This document shows, piece by piece, positions 6,720-16,051 of a stretch of 64,000 nucleotides of DNA. Position numbers and translations under genes: made by a program. The first letter of the stretch is position 1. Each line of letters starts with the position of its first letter. Under the pieces are notes generated by a model. It saw nothing but the letters and a program-made list of their open reading frames with translations. It was not told the DNA's origin and ran no database searches. The DNA comes from Clostridiales bacterium (GTDB lineage Bacteria > Bacillota > Clostridia > Christensenellales > JAISNN01), in assembly GCA_031289755.1 (NCBI GenBank), contig JAITOU010000012.1, positions 43,600 through 107,599 on the forward strand, written 5' to 3'.

Positions 6720-7706
6720 ATGGTTATCGATATTGTAATTGACATGGGTTCTGAAAACATCAAAATTTTGCGAAGGGGCAGCGGACTTGTTTTGAACGAG
6801 CCGGCATTAGCCTTAGTAGACAAGGAGTCAAAAAAATTGGCTCTGAATGCGACGGGCTTCCGCGCCAAAAAGGTGACGTCCGAAATGTTGGATAGCTGCG
6901 TTCCCGTCCACCCGATAAAAAACGCCGCCGTATCCGACGAAGAAATCGCCGTTTTGCTTTTTAAGGATTTTTTTGAAAAAATCAACATTCAACCGACCTT
7001 TTTTAATCGGCTGAGAGTCATCGCTCTCGTCGGCTGCGGTCTGACCTACGGCGACCGCAAGGTGATAGCCAGAGTAATGAAAAAAGCCGGAGCGTCAAGG
7101 ACTTACGTCATAGACGGACTTTTTTCGCTCTATTCTTATGCCGACGTCAAGCGCGGTTTTTTTGTCGATTTGGGCGGAGCGGCTGCAAATATGGGCTTTG
7201 TTTCGACCGACGGCTTGGTAGCGGGCTGTCAGAGCGACCTTGCCGGAAATGCCTTAAACGAATTGATTTGCAACCTTGCCGACTCCAAATATTCTCTCGT
7301 CATCGGCAACCGCACCGCCGAAAAGGTCAAGCTTGCGTCGGGCGGTCTTAATCCCGAAAAAGGACGCTATATACCCGTAAACGGCAAGGACAAGAGCGGC
7401 GGCGGCTACATAACGGCAAACATATCTGCCGCAGACATTGCGCGCTGTATAGCCGAGCTTGCAGACAAGCTCGCTTTGCTGATAAATTCGGTATTGGTTT
7501 CTCTGCCGGAGGACGACTACAATTTTGTCTGCAAAAACGGTATCCATTTGGCGGGCGGCACTGCAAACATCAACGGGCTTCCCGAATATCTCGCCGAAAA
7601 GCTCAAACTCAAAGTCTGCGTCGTCAAGGACGGCGAAGAAGCTCCGGCGGCGGGGGGCGTGAGATTTTATGAAGAAAAGGGCTTTTTGAAAAAACTTATA
7701 AAATAG
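6720..7706 (+). CDS. MreB/Mbl-like actin-family protein
   Basis: 328 residues, ATG 6720 with a GAGGA site. The N-terminal IVIDMGSENIKILRRGSGLVLNEPALAL aligns with the MreB phosphate-1 region and the GLVLNEP block; phosphate-2 is FFVDLGGAAANMGFVS (about 143-158), and the adenosine motif is HLAGGTANINGLPEYL near residue 277. It is more divergent than a typical cell-shape MreB: the usual DLGTANT is DMGSENI. It could be a paralogue rather than the main rod-shape filament protein. Follows maf closely. Confidence 0.85.
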   Translation: MVIDIVIDMGSENIKILRRGSGLVLNEPALALVDKESKKLALNATGFRAKKVTSEMLDSCVPVHPIKNAAVSDEEIAVLLFKDFFEKINIQPTFFNRLRVIALVGCGLTYGDRKVIARVMKKAGASRTYVIDGLFSLYSYADVKRGFFVDLGGAAANMGFVSTDGLVAGCQSDLAGNALNELICNLADSKYSLVIGNRTAEKVKLASGGLNPEKGRYIPVNGKDKSGGGYITANISAADIARCIAELADKLALLINSVLVSLPEDDYNFVCKNGIHLAGGTANINGLPEYLAEKLKLKVCVVKDGEEAPAAGGVRFYEEKGFLKKLIK

Positions 7707-7768
7707 CTTAAAAGAATAGCGGCTTTTAGAACCGCCAAAAAAAGATAAAAGGATAAGGAGTAACGATT

Positions 7769-9196
7769 ATGTCCGGTACAAAAACCCAAAAAAGATTTAT
7801 TTTGATTTGCTTTATAGTCGCTTTATGCGTCATTTTTTCGTCTTGTCTGCCGTCCTTCGGCAAGAACGGCAAGTCGGCTTATGAGATAGCCGTCGCCAAC
7901 GGCTTTGAAGGAACGGAAGCGCAGTGGCTGCTCAGTCTAAAAGACGGCAAGTCGGCGTACGATATCGCCGTCGAGAACGGCTTTACGGGGACGGAACGCG
8001 AATGGTTAGACAGCCTTAAAGGCACAAGCGGTTCGGACGGCGCGCCGCTCGATATTTACGGTATTTACCAAGCTTATCAAGCCAACGGCGGTTTGTTAGA
8101 CTTCGAGAGCTTTTTAAAGGAATTTCTTTCGAGCGGCGACTACGGGTCGGTTGATTATGCCGCCGCTATCGCACTGCGTTCGACGGTTTCGATAATTGCG
8201 GCTTTCGGCGTGGGAGCGTACGCCGGGTCGGGCGTCATAATAAGCTTCGACGTTGCCGCCGGAACGGCGTACATCATGACAAATTATCATGTCGTCTGCG
8301 ACGCTTCGGTCGGAGCATATAACGGTATCAGCCAAAATATCGAAGTGTATTTGTACGGACAGTATCAATACTCCGACTATAAGATACCGGCGGTTTTTGT
8401 AGGCGGCGCGCCCGACAACGACATAGCCGTTTTAAAGGTCACGGGCAGTGAATTGCTCAAAAACAACAATTTTGTTCAAGCCGTGCAGAGTGCGGATTCG
8501 GACGCCGTATATCCCGGTCAGACCGCGATAGCCGTCGGCAATCCTAAGGGCAAGGGCTTGGCGGTCACCTCCGGGGTAATCAGCTTGGAATCGGAAAACA
8601 TCGAGCTGCCGGGGATTTATAATTCTTCGACCACCGTCACAATGAGAATTATCCGCATAGATACCCCTATCAACAGCGGAAACAGCGGCGGCGGCTTGTT
8701 TGACAAAAACGGACGCCTGATAGGCGTTGTCAACGCCAAATCCATAGAAACGAACGTAGACGATTTCGGCTATGCCATACCGTCGAACGTCGCTATCGGT
8801 ATCGCCGAAAACATTATCTTCCATGCCGGAACGGGTCTGAAATATCTCATCGGAATAACTACTTCCGTCGGCGGAATATCGGACGTCTATGACCCCTTGA
8901 CCCAACGCACCGAAGCCGTTCATTCGGTGAAAGTCATCGACGTTACCGCAGGAAAGCCCGCCGCGCTCGGCGGTATCAAAGCCGACGACCGCATAGTATC
9001 GGTCACGCTCAAAAGGGGCGGAAGCACCGTCGCAAGCAAGGACATAAAGCGTTCTTATTCGCTTTCAGAATTTATGTACAAGGCGAGAAGCGGCGACGTT
9101 TTGACGGTCAACGTCATCAGAGTAGTAGGCGGTATCGATACCGCAGTCGCGGTGAATATCACTATTTCATCGTCATATAACGACACTATAAAATAA
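7769..9196 (+). CDS. HtrA/DegP-like serine protease lipoprotein with repeats
   Basis: 475 residues. Signal peptide ends at lipobox FSSC (Cys about 26), so it is lipid-anchored outside the membrane. Residues 35-86 are two near-identical 26-residue repeats (GKSAYEIAVANGFEGTEAQW and variant), often found as stalk repeats in Firmicute surface proteins. The S1C protease domain follows with His in MTNYHVV (about 173), Asp in DNDIAVLKV (about 216) and Ser in NSGNSGGGLFD (about 307); a PDZ domain occupies roughly 370-470. Role: extracytoplasmic protein quality control, by family. The repeats between anchor and protease are unusual for HtrA, which normally has a plain linker. Confidence 0.9.
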   Translation: MSGTKTQKRFILICFIVALCVIFSSCLPSFGKNGKSAYEIAVANGFEGTEAQWLLSLKDGKSAYDIAVENGFTGTEREWLDSLKGTSGSDGAPLDIYGIYQAYQANGGLLDFESFLKEFLSSGDYGSVDYAAAIALRSTVSIIAAFGVGAYAGSGVIISFDVAAGTAYIMTNYHVVCDASVGAYNGISQNIEVYLYGQYQYSDYKIPAVFVGGAPDNDIAVLKVTGSELLKNNNFVQAVQSADSDAVYPGQTAIAVGNPKGKGLAVTSGVISLESENIELPGIYNSSTTVTMRIIRIDTPINSGNSGGGLFDKNGRLIGVVNAKSIETNVDDFGYAIPSNVAIGIAENIIFHAGTGLKYLIGITTSVGGISDVYDPLTQRTEAVHSVKVIDVTAGKPAALGGIKADDRIVSVTLKRGGSTVASKDIKRSYSLSEFMYKARSGDVLTVNVIRVVGGIDTAVAVNITISSSYNDTIK

Positions 9197-9231
9197 CAAA
9201 ACGAAGCTTTGATTACGGCATATTTGCACAA

Positions 9232-9289
9232 AAAAGGACTTGATTTAAATAACGGCGAATAATCCCCGTAGAAAATCAGAAGTCCTTTT
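9232..9289. terminator. Possible terminator hairpin after the protease gene
   Basis: AAAAGGACTT (9232-9241) and AAGTCCTTTT (9280-9289) can pair around a long loop; the T run is only four bases, so termination is uncertain. Confidence 0.4.
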
Positions 9290-9358
9290 GGCGTATCATC
9301 TAAAATAATAATTCAATTCGGCGTTATTTCAAAGGCAAAACGGCAAAAAAAGGTATTT

Positions 9359-9943
9359 ATGAAAGATTGGCTTACTCTTATCGTTCTTGCGGCAGGACTT
9401 TCTATGGACGCATTCGCCGTTTCGCTGTGCAAAGGCTTGACGGTCAAGCGCATCGATATCAAAAAATTTGCTTTTGCGGCAGGCGTTTTTGCCGTGATGC
9501 AGGGGATAATGCCGCTCATAGGATATTTGTTCGGCAGCTTGTTTTTGGAATATATCGACAATTATTTGGGCATAGTTTCTTTTGTCATACTGCTGCTTGT
9601 CGGCGGCAAAATGATATACGAAGGCATAAAGACCTACAAAAACAAGGCTTTTGACGGGGAAGCCGTACAAGAAGACAAAGCCTTTTCCGTTTCCGCCGTA
9701 CTGATTCAGGGCGTGGCTACGAGTATCGACGCGCTTGCCGTAGGGGTCTCGCTTTTAAATTTTTCTATCAATATATATGTTTCCGCGCCGGTTATATCGG
9801 GCATAACCTTTCCGATTTGCATGGCTGGAATGTTTCTCGGCTTCAAATTCGGCTCCGCGCTCAAAGCAAAAAACGGCTTGGCGGATATATTGGGCGGCAT
9901 ATTGCTTGCCGCTATCGGCATAAGCTTTCTCTTCGCCCGATAA
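9359..9943 (+). CDS. mntP: Manganese efflux pump MntP
   Basis: 194 residues with six hydrophobic segments. The duplicated family signature is visible twice: GLSMDAFAVSLCKG (about 13-26) and GVATSIDALAVGVSL (about 117-131), with the conserved aspartates of the DUF204/MntP family. Exports Mn2+ from the cytoplasm. No yybP-ykoY-type riboswitch is visible in the 160 bases upstream. A manganese theme recurs at 38-40 kb (DtxR-type regulator and a Mn-catalase-type coat protein), though the loci are far apart. Confidence 0.93.
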   Translation: MKDWLTLIVLAAGLSMDAFAVSLCKGLTVKRIDIKKFAFAAGVFAVMQGIMPLIGYLFGSLFLEYIDNYLGIVSFVILLLVGGKMIYEGIKTYKNKAFDGEAVQEDKAFSVSAVLIQGVATSIDALAVGVSLLNFSINIYVSAPVISGITFPICMAGMFLGFKFGSALKAKNGLADILGGILLAAIGISFLFAR

Positions 9944-10008
9944 AATACGCCGCAAAAAAGCTTAAAGAACGTCTAAAAAAAACTTTTTAAAGTTTTATCA
10001 AAAAAGTG

Positions 10009-10037
10009 TTGACAAAAGAAAATAATTATCATATAAT
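10009..10037 (+). promoter_or_regulatory. Consensus promoter of the sulfur amino-acid operon
   Basis: TTGACA 10009-10014, 17 bases, TATAAT 10032-10037, giving a leader of about 105 bases. An AAACTTT/AAAGTTT inverted repeat at 9980-9995 lies just upstream. I see no S-box or T-box motifs in the leader. Confidence 0.82.
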
Positions 10038-10151
10038 GTACGAAACATATAAAACATATAGGTATTCTATGCGTTCACGCTCCGACCTTTAAAAATATAC
10101 AAAAAAGAGCGGCGCAACACAATAAAAATCCTAAGTAGGAGAAAGAGTATT

Positions 10152-11447
10152 ATGAGCAAAAACACAAAAAATTGGGCTTTTGAAACAAAACAATTACATA
10201 TCGGTCAAGAAACTGCCGACCCGACGACGGACGCCAGAGCCGTGCCGATATATCAAACGACGTCTTATGTCTTTCACAATTCCGCCCATGCGGCGGCGCG
10301 CTTCGGGCTTGCCGACGCCGGAAACATCTACGGCAGACTGACAAATCCTACGCAGGACGTTCTCGAACGCCGTGTAGCGGCTCTCGAAAACGGTTCGGCG
10401 GCTCTCGCCGTAGCGTCGGGCGCGGCGGCTGTCACCTACGCGATACTCAATCTCGCCAAGCAAGGCGACAATATCGTTTCGGCAAAGACAATATACGGCG
10501 GAAGCTACAATCTCTTTGCACACACGCTGACAAATTACGGTATCGATACGATATTTGTAGACCCCGACGAAGACGGTGCTTTTGAAAAAGCCGTTAACGA
10601 CAAGACAAAAGCCATTTTTATAGAGAGCTTCGGCAATCCTAATTCTAATATTATCGATATACAAGAGACGGCGTTTATCGCGCACAAGCACAAGATTCCG
10701 CTTGTCGTAGACAATACCTTCGCGACGCCTTATCTGCTCCGCCCTATCGATTACGGCGCGGACATCGTCGTGCATTCCGCCACAAAATTTCTCGGCGGTC
10801 ACGGCAACTCTCTCGGCGGAATCATAGTCGAGAGCGGAAAATTCGATTGGGAAGCCAGCGGCAAATTTCCGTCCCTTGTCGAGCCGAATGAGAGCTATCA
10901 CGGCGTTTCATTCTACAAGGCTGTCGGCGCGGCGGCATTCGTTACCGCTATCAGGGCGGTTTTGCTCAGAGATACGGGAGCGGCTATCTCGCCGTTTAAC
11001 GCCTTTCTCATACTGCAAGGTATCGAAACGTTGTCCTTGCGCGTCGAGCGGCACGTCGAGAATACCTTAAAAATCATCGAATTTTTGAAAAAACACCCTA
11101 AGGTCGAAAAGATAAACCACCCGTCCTTAGAGCGCAAAGGCAGCAAGCAGAGAAAGTATTACGACAAATACTACCCGAACGGCGGCGGCACGATATTTAC
11201 CTTCGAGATAAAGGGCGGTATCAAGGAAGCCCATAGATTTATAGACAATTTGGAGATTTTTTCGCTCCTTGCCAACGTCGCCGACGTCAAATCACTCGTC
11301 ATTCACCCCGCCACGACGACCCATTCGCAATTGAGCGAGAGCGAGCTTTTGGACCAAGGTATCAAGAAAAACACTATCAGGCTGTCGGTAGGTACGGAGA
11401 ACGTCAAAGACCTTATCGCCGACCTTGCGCAAGCGTTTGAAAAATAA
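10152..11447 (+). CDS. O-acetylhomoserine sulfhydrylase
   Basis: 431 residues, AGGAGAAAGAG ribosome site. PLP-dependent Cys/Met metabolism family: YGRLTNPT near residue 57, and the PLP lysine in [11 protein letters not shown] at about 208-218. The long form with [20 protein letters not shown] and SYHGV segments is typical of O-acetylhomoserine aminocarboxypropyltransferases (MetY type), which use sulfide to make homocysteine. It is followed after 61 bases, without a terminator, by cysK, forming a two-gene sulfide-assimilation operon. Confidence 0.93.
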   Translation: MSKNTKNWAFETKQLHIGQETADPTTDARAVPIYQTTSYVFHNSAHAAARFGLADAGNIYGRLTNPTQDVLERRVAALENGSAALAVASGAAAVTYAILNLAKQGDNIVSAKTIYGGSYNLFAHTLTNYGIDTIFVDPDEDGAFEKAVNDKTKAIFIESFGNPNSNIIDIQETAFIAHKHKIPLVVDNTFATPYLLRPIDYGADIVVHSATKFLGGHGNSLGGIIVESGKFDWEASGKFPSLVEPNESYHGVSFYKAVGAAAFVTAIRAVLLRDTGAAISPFNAFLILQGIETLSLRVERHVENTLKIIEFLKKHPKVEKINHPSLERKGSKQRKYYDKYYPNGGGTIFTFEIKGGIKEAHRFIDNLEIFSLLANVADVKSLVIHPATTTHSQLSESELLDQGIKKNTIRLSVGTENVKDLIADLAQAFEK

Positions 11448-11508
11448 AAAACGATATTCGGATAAGAAGAAAAAGAATAATAATAAGCATAATAACGGAG
11501 GTATTTTT

Positions 11509-12438
11509 ATGGCTAATATTGCAAAAACAATTACGGATTTGATAGGAAAGACGCCGCTTCTCGAATTGGTAAATTTCGGGGCGCAGCAAAAGCTTTGGGC
11601 TACGGTCACGGCAAAGCTGGAATTTTTTAATCCGGCAGGAAGCGTCAAGGACAGAATCGCCAAATCGATGGTCACCGATGCCGAAGAAAAGGGCTTACTC
11701 AAAAAAGGCGCGACGATAATAGAGCCTACCAGCGGAAATACGGGAATCGGACTTGCGTCCGTCGCGTCCGCAAGGGGATATAAGCTCATATTGACCATGC
11801 CCGAAACGATGAGCATAGAGCGCAGAAATCTCTTAAAGGCTTACGGCGCGGAGCTGGTCCTGACCGAAGGTCCTAAGGGCATGAAGGGCGCGATAGCCAG
11901 AGCCGAAGAATTGCACAAGGAAATACCCGGCTCAATCATTCTCGGTCAGTTTGTCAATCCCGCAAACCCGAAGGTACACCGCGAAACGACAGGACCGGAG
12001 ATTTGGAACGATTCGGACGGAAAGGTCGACTTTTTTGTGTCGGGTATCGGCACGGGCGGCACGATAACGGGAGCCGGAGAATATCTCAAATCCAAAAATC
12101 CGAAAATCAAAATCATAGCCGTCGAGCCTTTTGATTCGCCGGTACTCTCTAAGGGAACGCCCGGACCGCATAAGCTTCAAGGCATAGGCGCGGGCTTTAT
12201 CCCCGAAACGCTCAATACTTCCGTCTATGACGAAATCATAACGGTAAAAAGCGACGAAGCCTTTGCCGCAGCCAAGCTGCTTGCAAAGACCGAAGGCGTA
12301 CTCGTCGGAATTTCTTCCGGAGCGGCGCTCCATGCCGCCGCCGAGCTTGCCAAAAAGCCCGAAAACGCCGGCAAAAACATAGTGGTAATCCTGCCTGATA
12401 CCGGCGAGCGTTATCTCTCGACGCCGCTGTTTGAATAG
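11509..12438 (+). CDS. cysK: Cysteine synthase A
   Basis: 309 residues from ATG 11509, where CGGAGG lies at the right distance; an upstream in-frame start at 11425 would overlap the previous gene and lacks a ribosome site. The PLP lysine is in [11 protein letters not shown] (about 39-49), the substrate loop is [12 protein letters not shown], the phosphate loop is [12 protein letters not shown], and [10 protein letters not shown] follows. Converts O-acetylserine and sulfide to cysteine. Second gene of the operon with the sulfhydrylase. Confidence 0.95.
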   Translation: MANIAKTITDLIGKTPLLELVNFGAQQKLWATVTAKLEFFNPAGSVKDRIAKSMVTDAEEKGLLKKGATIIEPTSGNTGIGLASVASARGYKLILTMPETMSIERRNLLKAYGAELVLTEGPKGMKGAIARAEELHKEIPGSIILGQFVNPANPKVHRETTGPEIWNDSDGKVDFFVSGIGTGGTITGAGEYLKSKNPKIKIIAVEPFDSPVLSKGTPGPHKLQGIGAGFIPETLNTSVYDEIITVKSDEAFAAAKLLAKTEGVLVGISSGAALHAAAELAKKPENAGKNIVVILPDTGERYLSTPLFE

Positions 12439-12470
12439 ATAATATCCCTAAATCTGTAAAAATATATAAA

Positions 12471-12512
12471 AAAAGCCGCTTTGTGAATTAAAACGCGAAA
12501 CGGCTTTTTTGT
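12471..12512 (+). terminator. Terminator after cysK
   Basis: AAAAGCCG with downstream CGGCTTTT, extended by imperfect pairing, then a T run ending at 12511. Confidence 0.75.
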
Positions 12513-12724
12513 TAGATGTATTTACACAGACAAGAAAGGAATTTTTAAGACCGCATACCGATAAAATTTTAAGCGGTGTCTTTTTTTGCAGTAAGCGTTG
12601 GGTATATCTATTGACAAGAAGTAAATTATATATTAAAATGGTAATACTATATGCAAAATGCGCCAAGCAAATATAGTTTTTATAAAGAAATTTTGGGTTG
12701 TTATATGATTAGCTGACTTGATAA

Positions 12725-12943
12725 CACTTACTTTTTCTTAAAAGCCGACAAATTGATGACATATTCTGCCCTTACAGAAGAGAACGGCAAAGGCAAAAAC
12801 TTTGTCCGCATTGCAATAATGGATTTACTTTTGATAAGTTTGAAATTGATTATATAATTGCTTGGAGTAAAGGCGGACGAGCAGCGTTGGGAAACGCTCA
12901 ATTACTTGGCAAAAAGTGCAATGTTACAAAAGGCGGCAAATAA
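12725..12943 (+). pseudogene. HNH endonuclease C-terminal remnant
   Basis: The frame through 12803 encodes CPHCNNGFTF-DKFEIDYIIAWSKGGR and LGNAQLL-GKKCN before TAA 12941, which is the zinc-CxxC/HNH pattern seen at the end of DUF262-type or stand-alone HNH nucleases. Two key residues are lost: the catalytic His of the usual DHI is Tyr (DYI), and the first Cys of the second CxxC is Gly. No start codon or N-terminal domain remains; the frame is closed by TAA at 12722-12724. Its stop lies 1 base before the TcmP ATG, suggesting the two were once co-transcribed. Confidence 0.72.
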
Positions 12944-12944
12944 A

Positions 12945-13817
12945 ATGGCAGTAAGCAAACAAACAAAAAAGAAAAACAGTAATTTTGGTGGCGATTGGAC
13001 AAAAGATAAATTAGATATAATTGAAAAATATTTCAATGCTTATACAACAATTTTTCAAAAGCAAAGTTGGGCGAAAACTGTTTATATTGACGCTTTTGCC
13101 GGAAGTGGCGAGATAAGCCTTGAAAACGCAACATTAAAAGGTTCGCCTTTAATTGCTCTACAATATGATTTTTCAAAATACTATTTCATTGAATTTGACG
13201 ACAAAAAGATTAAGAAGCTACAAGACTATGTTAAGGAACAATATCCTAAAAGGGTTGACAAAGTAGAATTTATAAACGGTGATTGCAACAGCGAATTGCC
13301 AAAACTCTTTGAAACACTTTCAAAACAAAATGACGTTCGCGGTGTTTTGTTCCTTGACCCTTTCGCATTAGAATTAAAATGGTCAATTTTGGAGCAAGCA
13401 AAGCAAGTCAAGTTGGATATATTTTATTGGTTTCCTATGATGGCAAATAGACTACTGTTCAAAGATAAAAGTAAAAATGACTTGTTTAGAACGAAACTCA
13501 ATACCTTGTTTGGTGAAGAAAATTGGGAAGAAAAACTTTACAAAGAAAGTCCACAAATGAATTTATTTGGTGATGTTCTTTTTGATAAAGAGCCAACGAC
13601 TAAATTAGTTGAATATATTGCGGATAGATTAAAAACACTTTTTGAATACGAGCCAAGCATTAAGCTATTTAAAAATTCGCACAATAGTCTTATATTTTTG
13701 TTATGCGCTATGACAACCAACACAAGCGAGCCGGCACGGAAGTTAGTAAAGAAATTAGCAAGTGAGATATTTAATAAATTAAACAAAGATAGAAATCAAA
13801 TTGTTGGTGATAATTGA
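12945..13817 (+). CDS. tcmP: Three-Cys-motif partner protein TcmP-like
   Basis: 290 residues from ATG 12945; the longer frame from TTG 12858 overlaps the HNH remnant and is rejected. The sequence pattern matches TcmP: GGDWTKDKLDIIEKYF start, VYIDAFAGSGEI (SAM-methyltransferase-like glycine loop), YYFIEFDD, then GVLFLDPFALELKWS. TcmP proteins are known as obligate neighbours of a three-Cys radical-SAM-like protein, and the next gene is exactly that. Function is unproven; these pairs travel in mobile and defence-rich regions. Codon use is much more AT-rich than in the cysK operon, consistent with transfer. Confidence 0.82.
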   Translation: MAVSKQTKKKNSNFGGDWTKDKLDIIEKYFNAYTTIFQKQSWAKTVYIDAFAGSGEISLENATLKGSPLIALQYDFSKYYFIEFDDKKIKKLQDYVKEQYPKRVDKVEFINGDCNSELPKLFETLSKQNDVRGVLFLDPFALELKWSILEQAKQVKLDIFYWFPMMANRLLFKDKSKNDLFRTKLNTLFGEENWEEKLYKESPQMNLFGDVLFDKEPTTKLVEYIADRLKTLFEYEPSIKLFKNSHNSLIFLLCAMTTNTSEPARKLVKKLASEIFNKLNKDRNQIVGDN

Positions 13818-13819
13818 TT

Positions 13820-14581
13820 ATGGAAGAAATAACAAGGAAATCGCTGTTATACAAAACAAGTGTTGAATATGGTGATTATACGGTTAATCACGCCGAAGGC
13901 TGTTCCCACGGCTGTAAATATCCTTGTTATGCGATGATGCTTGCAAAACGCTTTGGCAAGGTAAAAAGCTATGACGATTGGTGCAGGCCTAAAATTGTTG
14001 CAAATGCTTTGGAGTTATTTGATAAAGAAATACCACGATTAAAAAGTAAAATAAAAGAAGTCCATTTGTGTTTTACGACAGACCCTTTTATGTACGGCTA
14101 TGACGAAATCTCAAATATGAGTATTGAGATAATCAAAAAATTAAATAATAACGGAATAAAATGCACTGCGTTGACAAAAGGGATTCTGCCAAAAGAATTG
14201 GCGGAATTATCAAAAGAAAATGAATACGGTATCACTTTAATTTCATTAAATGAAGATTTTAGAAGAGATATGGAAAACGGTTCTGCTCCTTATATAGAGC
14301 GAATTAATGCACTAAAACAGTTGCATGACAAGGGTATGAAAACTTGGGTAAGTATTGAGCCATATCCGACACCAAATTTTATTGAACAAGACATAAACGA
14401 AATATTAAATGCTTTATTTTTTGTTGACAAAATTATTTTTGGACGCTTAAACTATAATGCAAAAGTTTCGCAGTATAAGGATTATAAAAACTTCTTTAAT
14501 CAAACGGCACAAACGGTCATTGATTATTGTGTTAAAAATAAAAAACGATATCACATTAAAGACGGCACAATCACACAATAA
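13820..14581 (+). CDS. Three-Cys-motif radical-SAM-like protein
   Basis: 253 residues from ATG 13820; a TTG at 13814 overlaps the TcmP stop. The motif CSHGCKYPCYA at about residues 30-40 has three cysteines spaced CX3CX3C, one residue longer than the classical radical SAM CX3CX2C but typical of the spore-photoproduct-lyase-like and three-Cys groups. The rest looks like a partial TIM barrel (LCFTTDPFMYG, CTALTKG, GITLISLN, WVSIEPYPTP). Translationally coupled to TcmP, so the products probably act together. Substrate unknown. Confidence 0.82.
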   Translation: MEEITRKSLLYKTSVEYGDYTVNHAEGCSHGCKYPCYAMMLAKRFGKVKSYDDWCRPKIVANALELFDKEIPRLKSKIKEVHLCFTTDPFMYGYDEISNMSIEIIKKLNNNGIKCTALTKGILPKELAELSKENEYGITLISLNEDFRRDMENGSAPYIERINALKQLHDKGMKTWVSIEPYPTPNFIEQDINEILNALFFVDKIIFGRLNYNAKVSQYKDYKNFFNQTAQTVIDYCVKNKKRYHIKDGTITQ

Positions 14582-14719
14582 TTTTTACTCCGTGTCGCCG
14601 ACATATAAAAGTGATTAGCAACAAATCCGCAATCCGTTGAATGTTTGCAAAAATATTTGCCAAATTCATATAATGAATTTATGCAATTAATAAAAAATTA
14701 TTAAAGTGAGGTTCAAAAA

Positions 14720-15115
14720 ATGGAAGAAAACGATACATTTTTTTATCGCGGTTTTAATTTTACAAGAGAACAATACATTAAATTTGATGATTTAACAGAT
14801 AAATATTGGGAAAAATTTGGCAAAGTCTATCATGATAAGGATATGCTCAAGGAAAAGGGATATGACGGCACTATTGCCGATTTAGAAAGGCGTATCAAAG
14901 ACGGCGATACAATTTTTGACCCGCCGCCCGAAATCACAAACGAATATGACGCTTTAAATTGGACATACAGCGAAATATTCGGAGGTCCGTATCCGCGCTG
15001 GGGTAATCCTATCCGCTCACAAGGCGAAGAGGCGGTTATTGCGAATATGAAAGAATGTATCCGTACAAAGACGCCTTGCGAAACAATACCTTGTCCTGAC
15101 GGGGCATTATATTAA
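14720..15115 (+). CDS. Hypothetical cytoplasmic protein
   Basis: 131 residues; GTGAGG ribosome site before ATG 14720. Acidic, with many aromatic residues (FFYRGFNFTREQYIKFDDL, DALNWTYSEIFGGPYPRWG). No signal peptide, membrane segment or metal motif beyond two late cysteines (TPCETIPCPD). I do not recognise the family. It shares the AT-rich composition of the TcmP pair and is probably part of the same acquired segment. Confidence 0.68.
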   Translation: MEENDTFFYRGFNFTREQYIKFDDLTDKYWEKFGKVYHDKDMLKEKGYDGTIADLERRIKDGDTIFDPPPEITNEYDALNWTYSEIFGGPYPRWGNPIRSQGEEAVIANMKECIRTKTPCETIPCPDGALY

Positions 15116-15340
15116 TCCAACCTAAAAAACCATAAAAAATATCACAAAGGGCATTCCTAACGGAGCGTCCTTTTTTATATAAAAAAATTTGCTCTACGCA
15201 CGGAGACAAAACAGTGCGCCGCATTGCCGGGACTTGCCGGACAAAAAAGGACAGCGACAAGTGTATTGACTTTCTAACTTTTTAATTTCGTCTGACAATA
15301 TTTACATTTGCCACTTCTCTATTAAAATTGCGATTTTTTA

Positions 15341-15553
15341 TTACAAAATAGTCATTCCCAGCATATAGTCGGCGGAAACCTTGAAATAATTGCAAATCAT
15401 GACAAGCGTGTCCATGTCGGGTTCGCGGCTGCCTGTTTCCCAAAAGCTGATTGTTTGATTGCAGACAAAGAAAATCTCGCCGAGAGCCTTTTGAGAAAGA
15501 TTCTCCGCAATGCGCAATTCTTTTAATGTCTGACCGAATTTATTAGATTTCAT
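15341..15553 (-). CDS. XRE-family helix-turn-helix regulator E
   Basis: 70 residues, HTH only (LSQKALGEIFFVCNQTISFWETG, then VSADYMLGM). AGGGGC ribosome site before ATG 15553. Its EPDMDTL stretch resembles XRE B (EPDIDTL). Divergent from small protein E with a 37-bp inverted repeat between them, so this is a displaced member of the 1.5-4.3 kb array. Confidence 0.88.
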   Translation of the reverse strand: MKSNKFGQTLKELRIAENLSQKALGEIFFVCNQTISFWETGSREPDMDTLVMICNYFKVSADYMLGMTIL

Positions 15554-15582
15554 AAGCCCCTATAAAACATTGTAAAAAAATA

Positions 15583-15624
15583 ATCCTACATTTTGTTGAC
15601 TTCCAACAAAATGTAGGATATAAT
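15583..15624 (+). promoter_or_regulatory. Promoter of small gene E with long operator
   Basis: TTGACT (15596-15601), 17-base spacer, TATAAT (15619-15624). A perfect inverted repeat with 16-bp arms (ATCCTACATTTTGTTG at 15583-15598, complement at 15604-15619) and a 5-base centre covers the -35 box and the whole spacer. Same layout as promoters B-D, with a different operator sequence. Confidence 0.85.
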
Positions 15625-15808
15625 TATTATTTGTAAAGAAGTACTTTTCTATTAGTATTTCTAAAATATTTTTTATCCGGCTGTTTATGCGGATACTAAA
15701 TTAGATAAAGCTATTTGTCGTATTTACCTTGAAAGACATTCAAAACCGGACGTTAAAACCACATTTAAAAAAAGGCAAAAACTATGCAACAAGGAGATTT
15801 ATAATAAC

Positions 15809-16024
15809 ATGATAAACTTCAATGACATCGTAGCCGAAGAAGAAGCCGCAAGGCGAAGAAAAAAGAGCCGTATGCAAAGCACCGACTTTCTCTTAGACAT
15901 AAAAGGTCTGTTACAAAGCAACTACATCGTATCTTTTGACGGCAAACAAAACGCACTCTGTGTTTTACTGAACAACGGACAAAAGTTTTTACTGACGGCG
16001 GAAGAAACGGAAAAAGAAGCTTGA
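15809..16024 (+). CDS. 72-residue-family small protein, copy E
   Basis: 71 residues, AAGGAG ribosome site. Starts MINFNDIVAEEEAARRRKKS and keeps the SFDGKQNAL and LNNGQ.FLLTA core of copies A-C, so it is a diverged paralogue 12 kb away in opposite orientation. The transcript from its promoter would have a leader of about 175 bases. Function unknown. Confidence 0.83.
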   Translation: MINFNDIVAEEEAARRRKKSRMQSTDFLLDIKGLLQSNYIVSFDGKQNALCVLLNNGQKFLLTAEETEKEA

Positions 16025-16051
16025 AAGCCACATAAAAAAACAAAAAAAATA

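Noticed and set aside
9197..9358. Manganese riboswitch (yybP-ykoY type) before mntP
   Set aside because: No matching conserved bulge or stem sequences could be seen.
10038..10151. S-box or T-box in the leader of the sulfur operon
   Set aside because: Too short and without the conserved T-box or S-box sequences.
12858..12944. Extended start for TcmP
   Set aside because: Overlaps the HNH remnant in another frame, and ATG 12945 has a plausible ribosome site and gives the family N-terminus.
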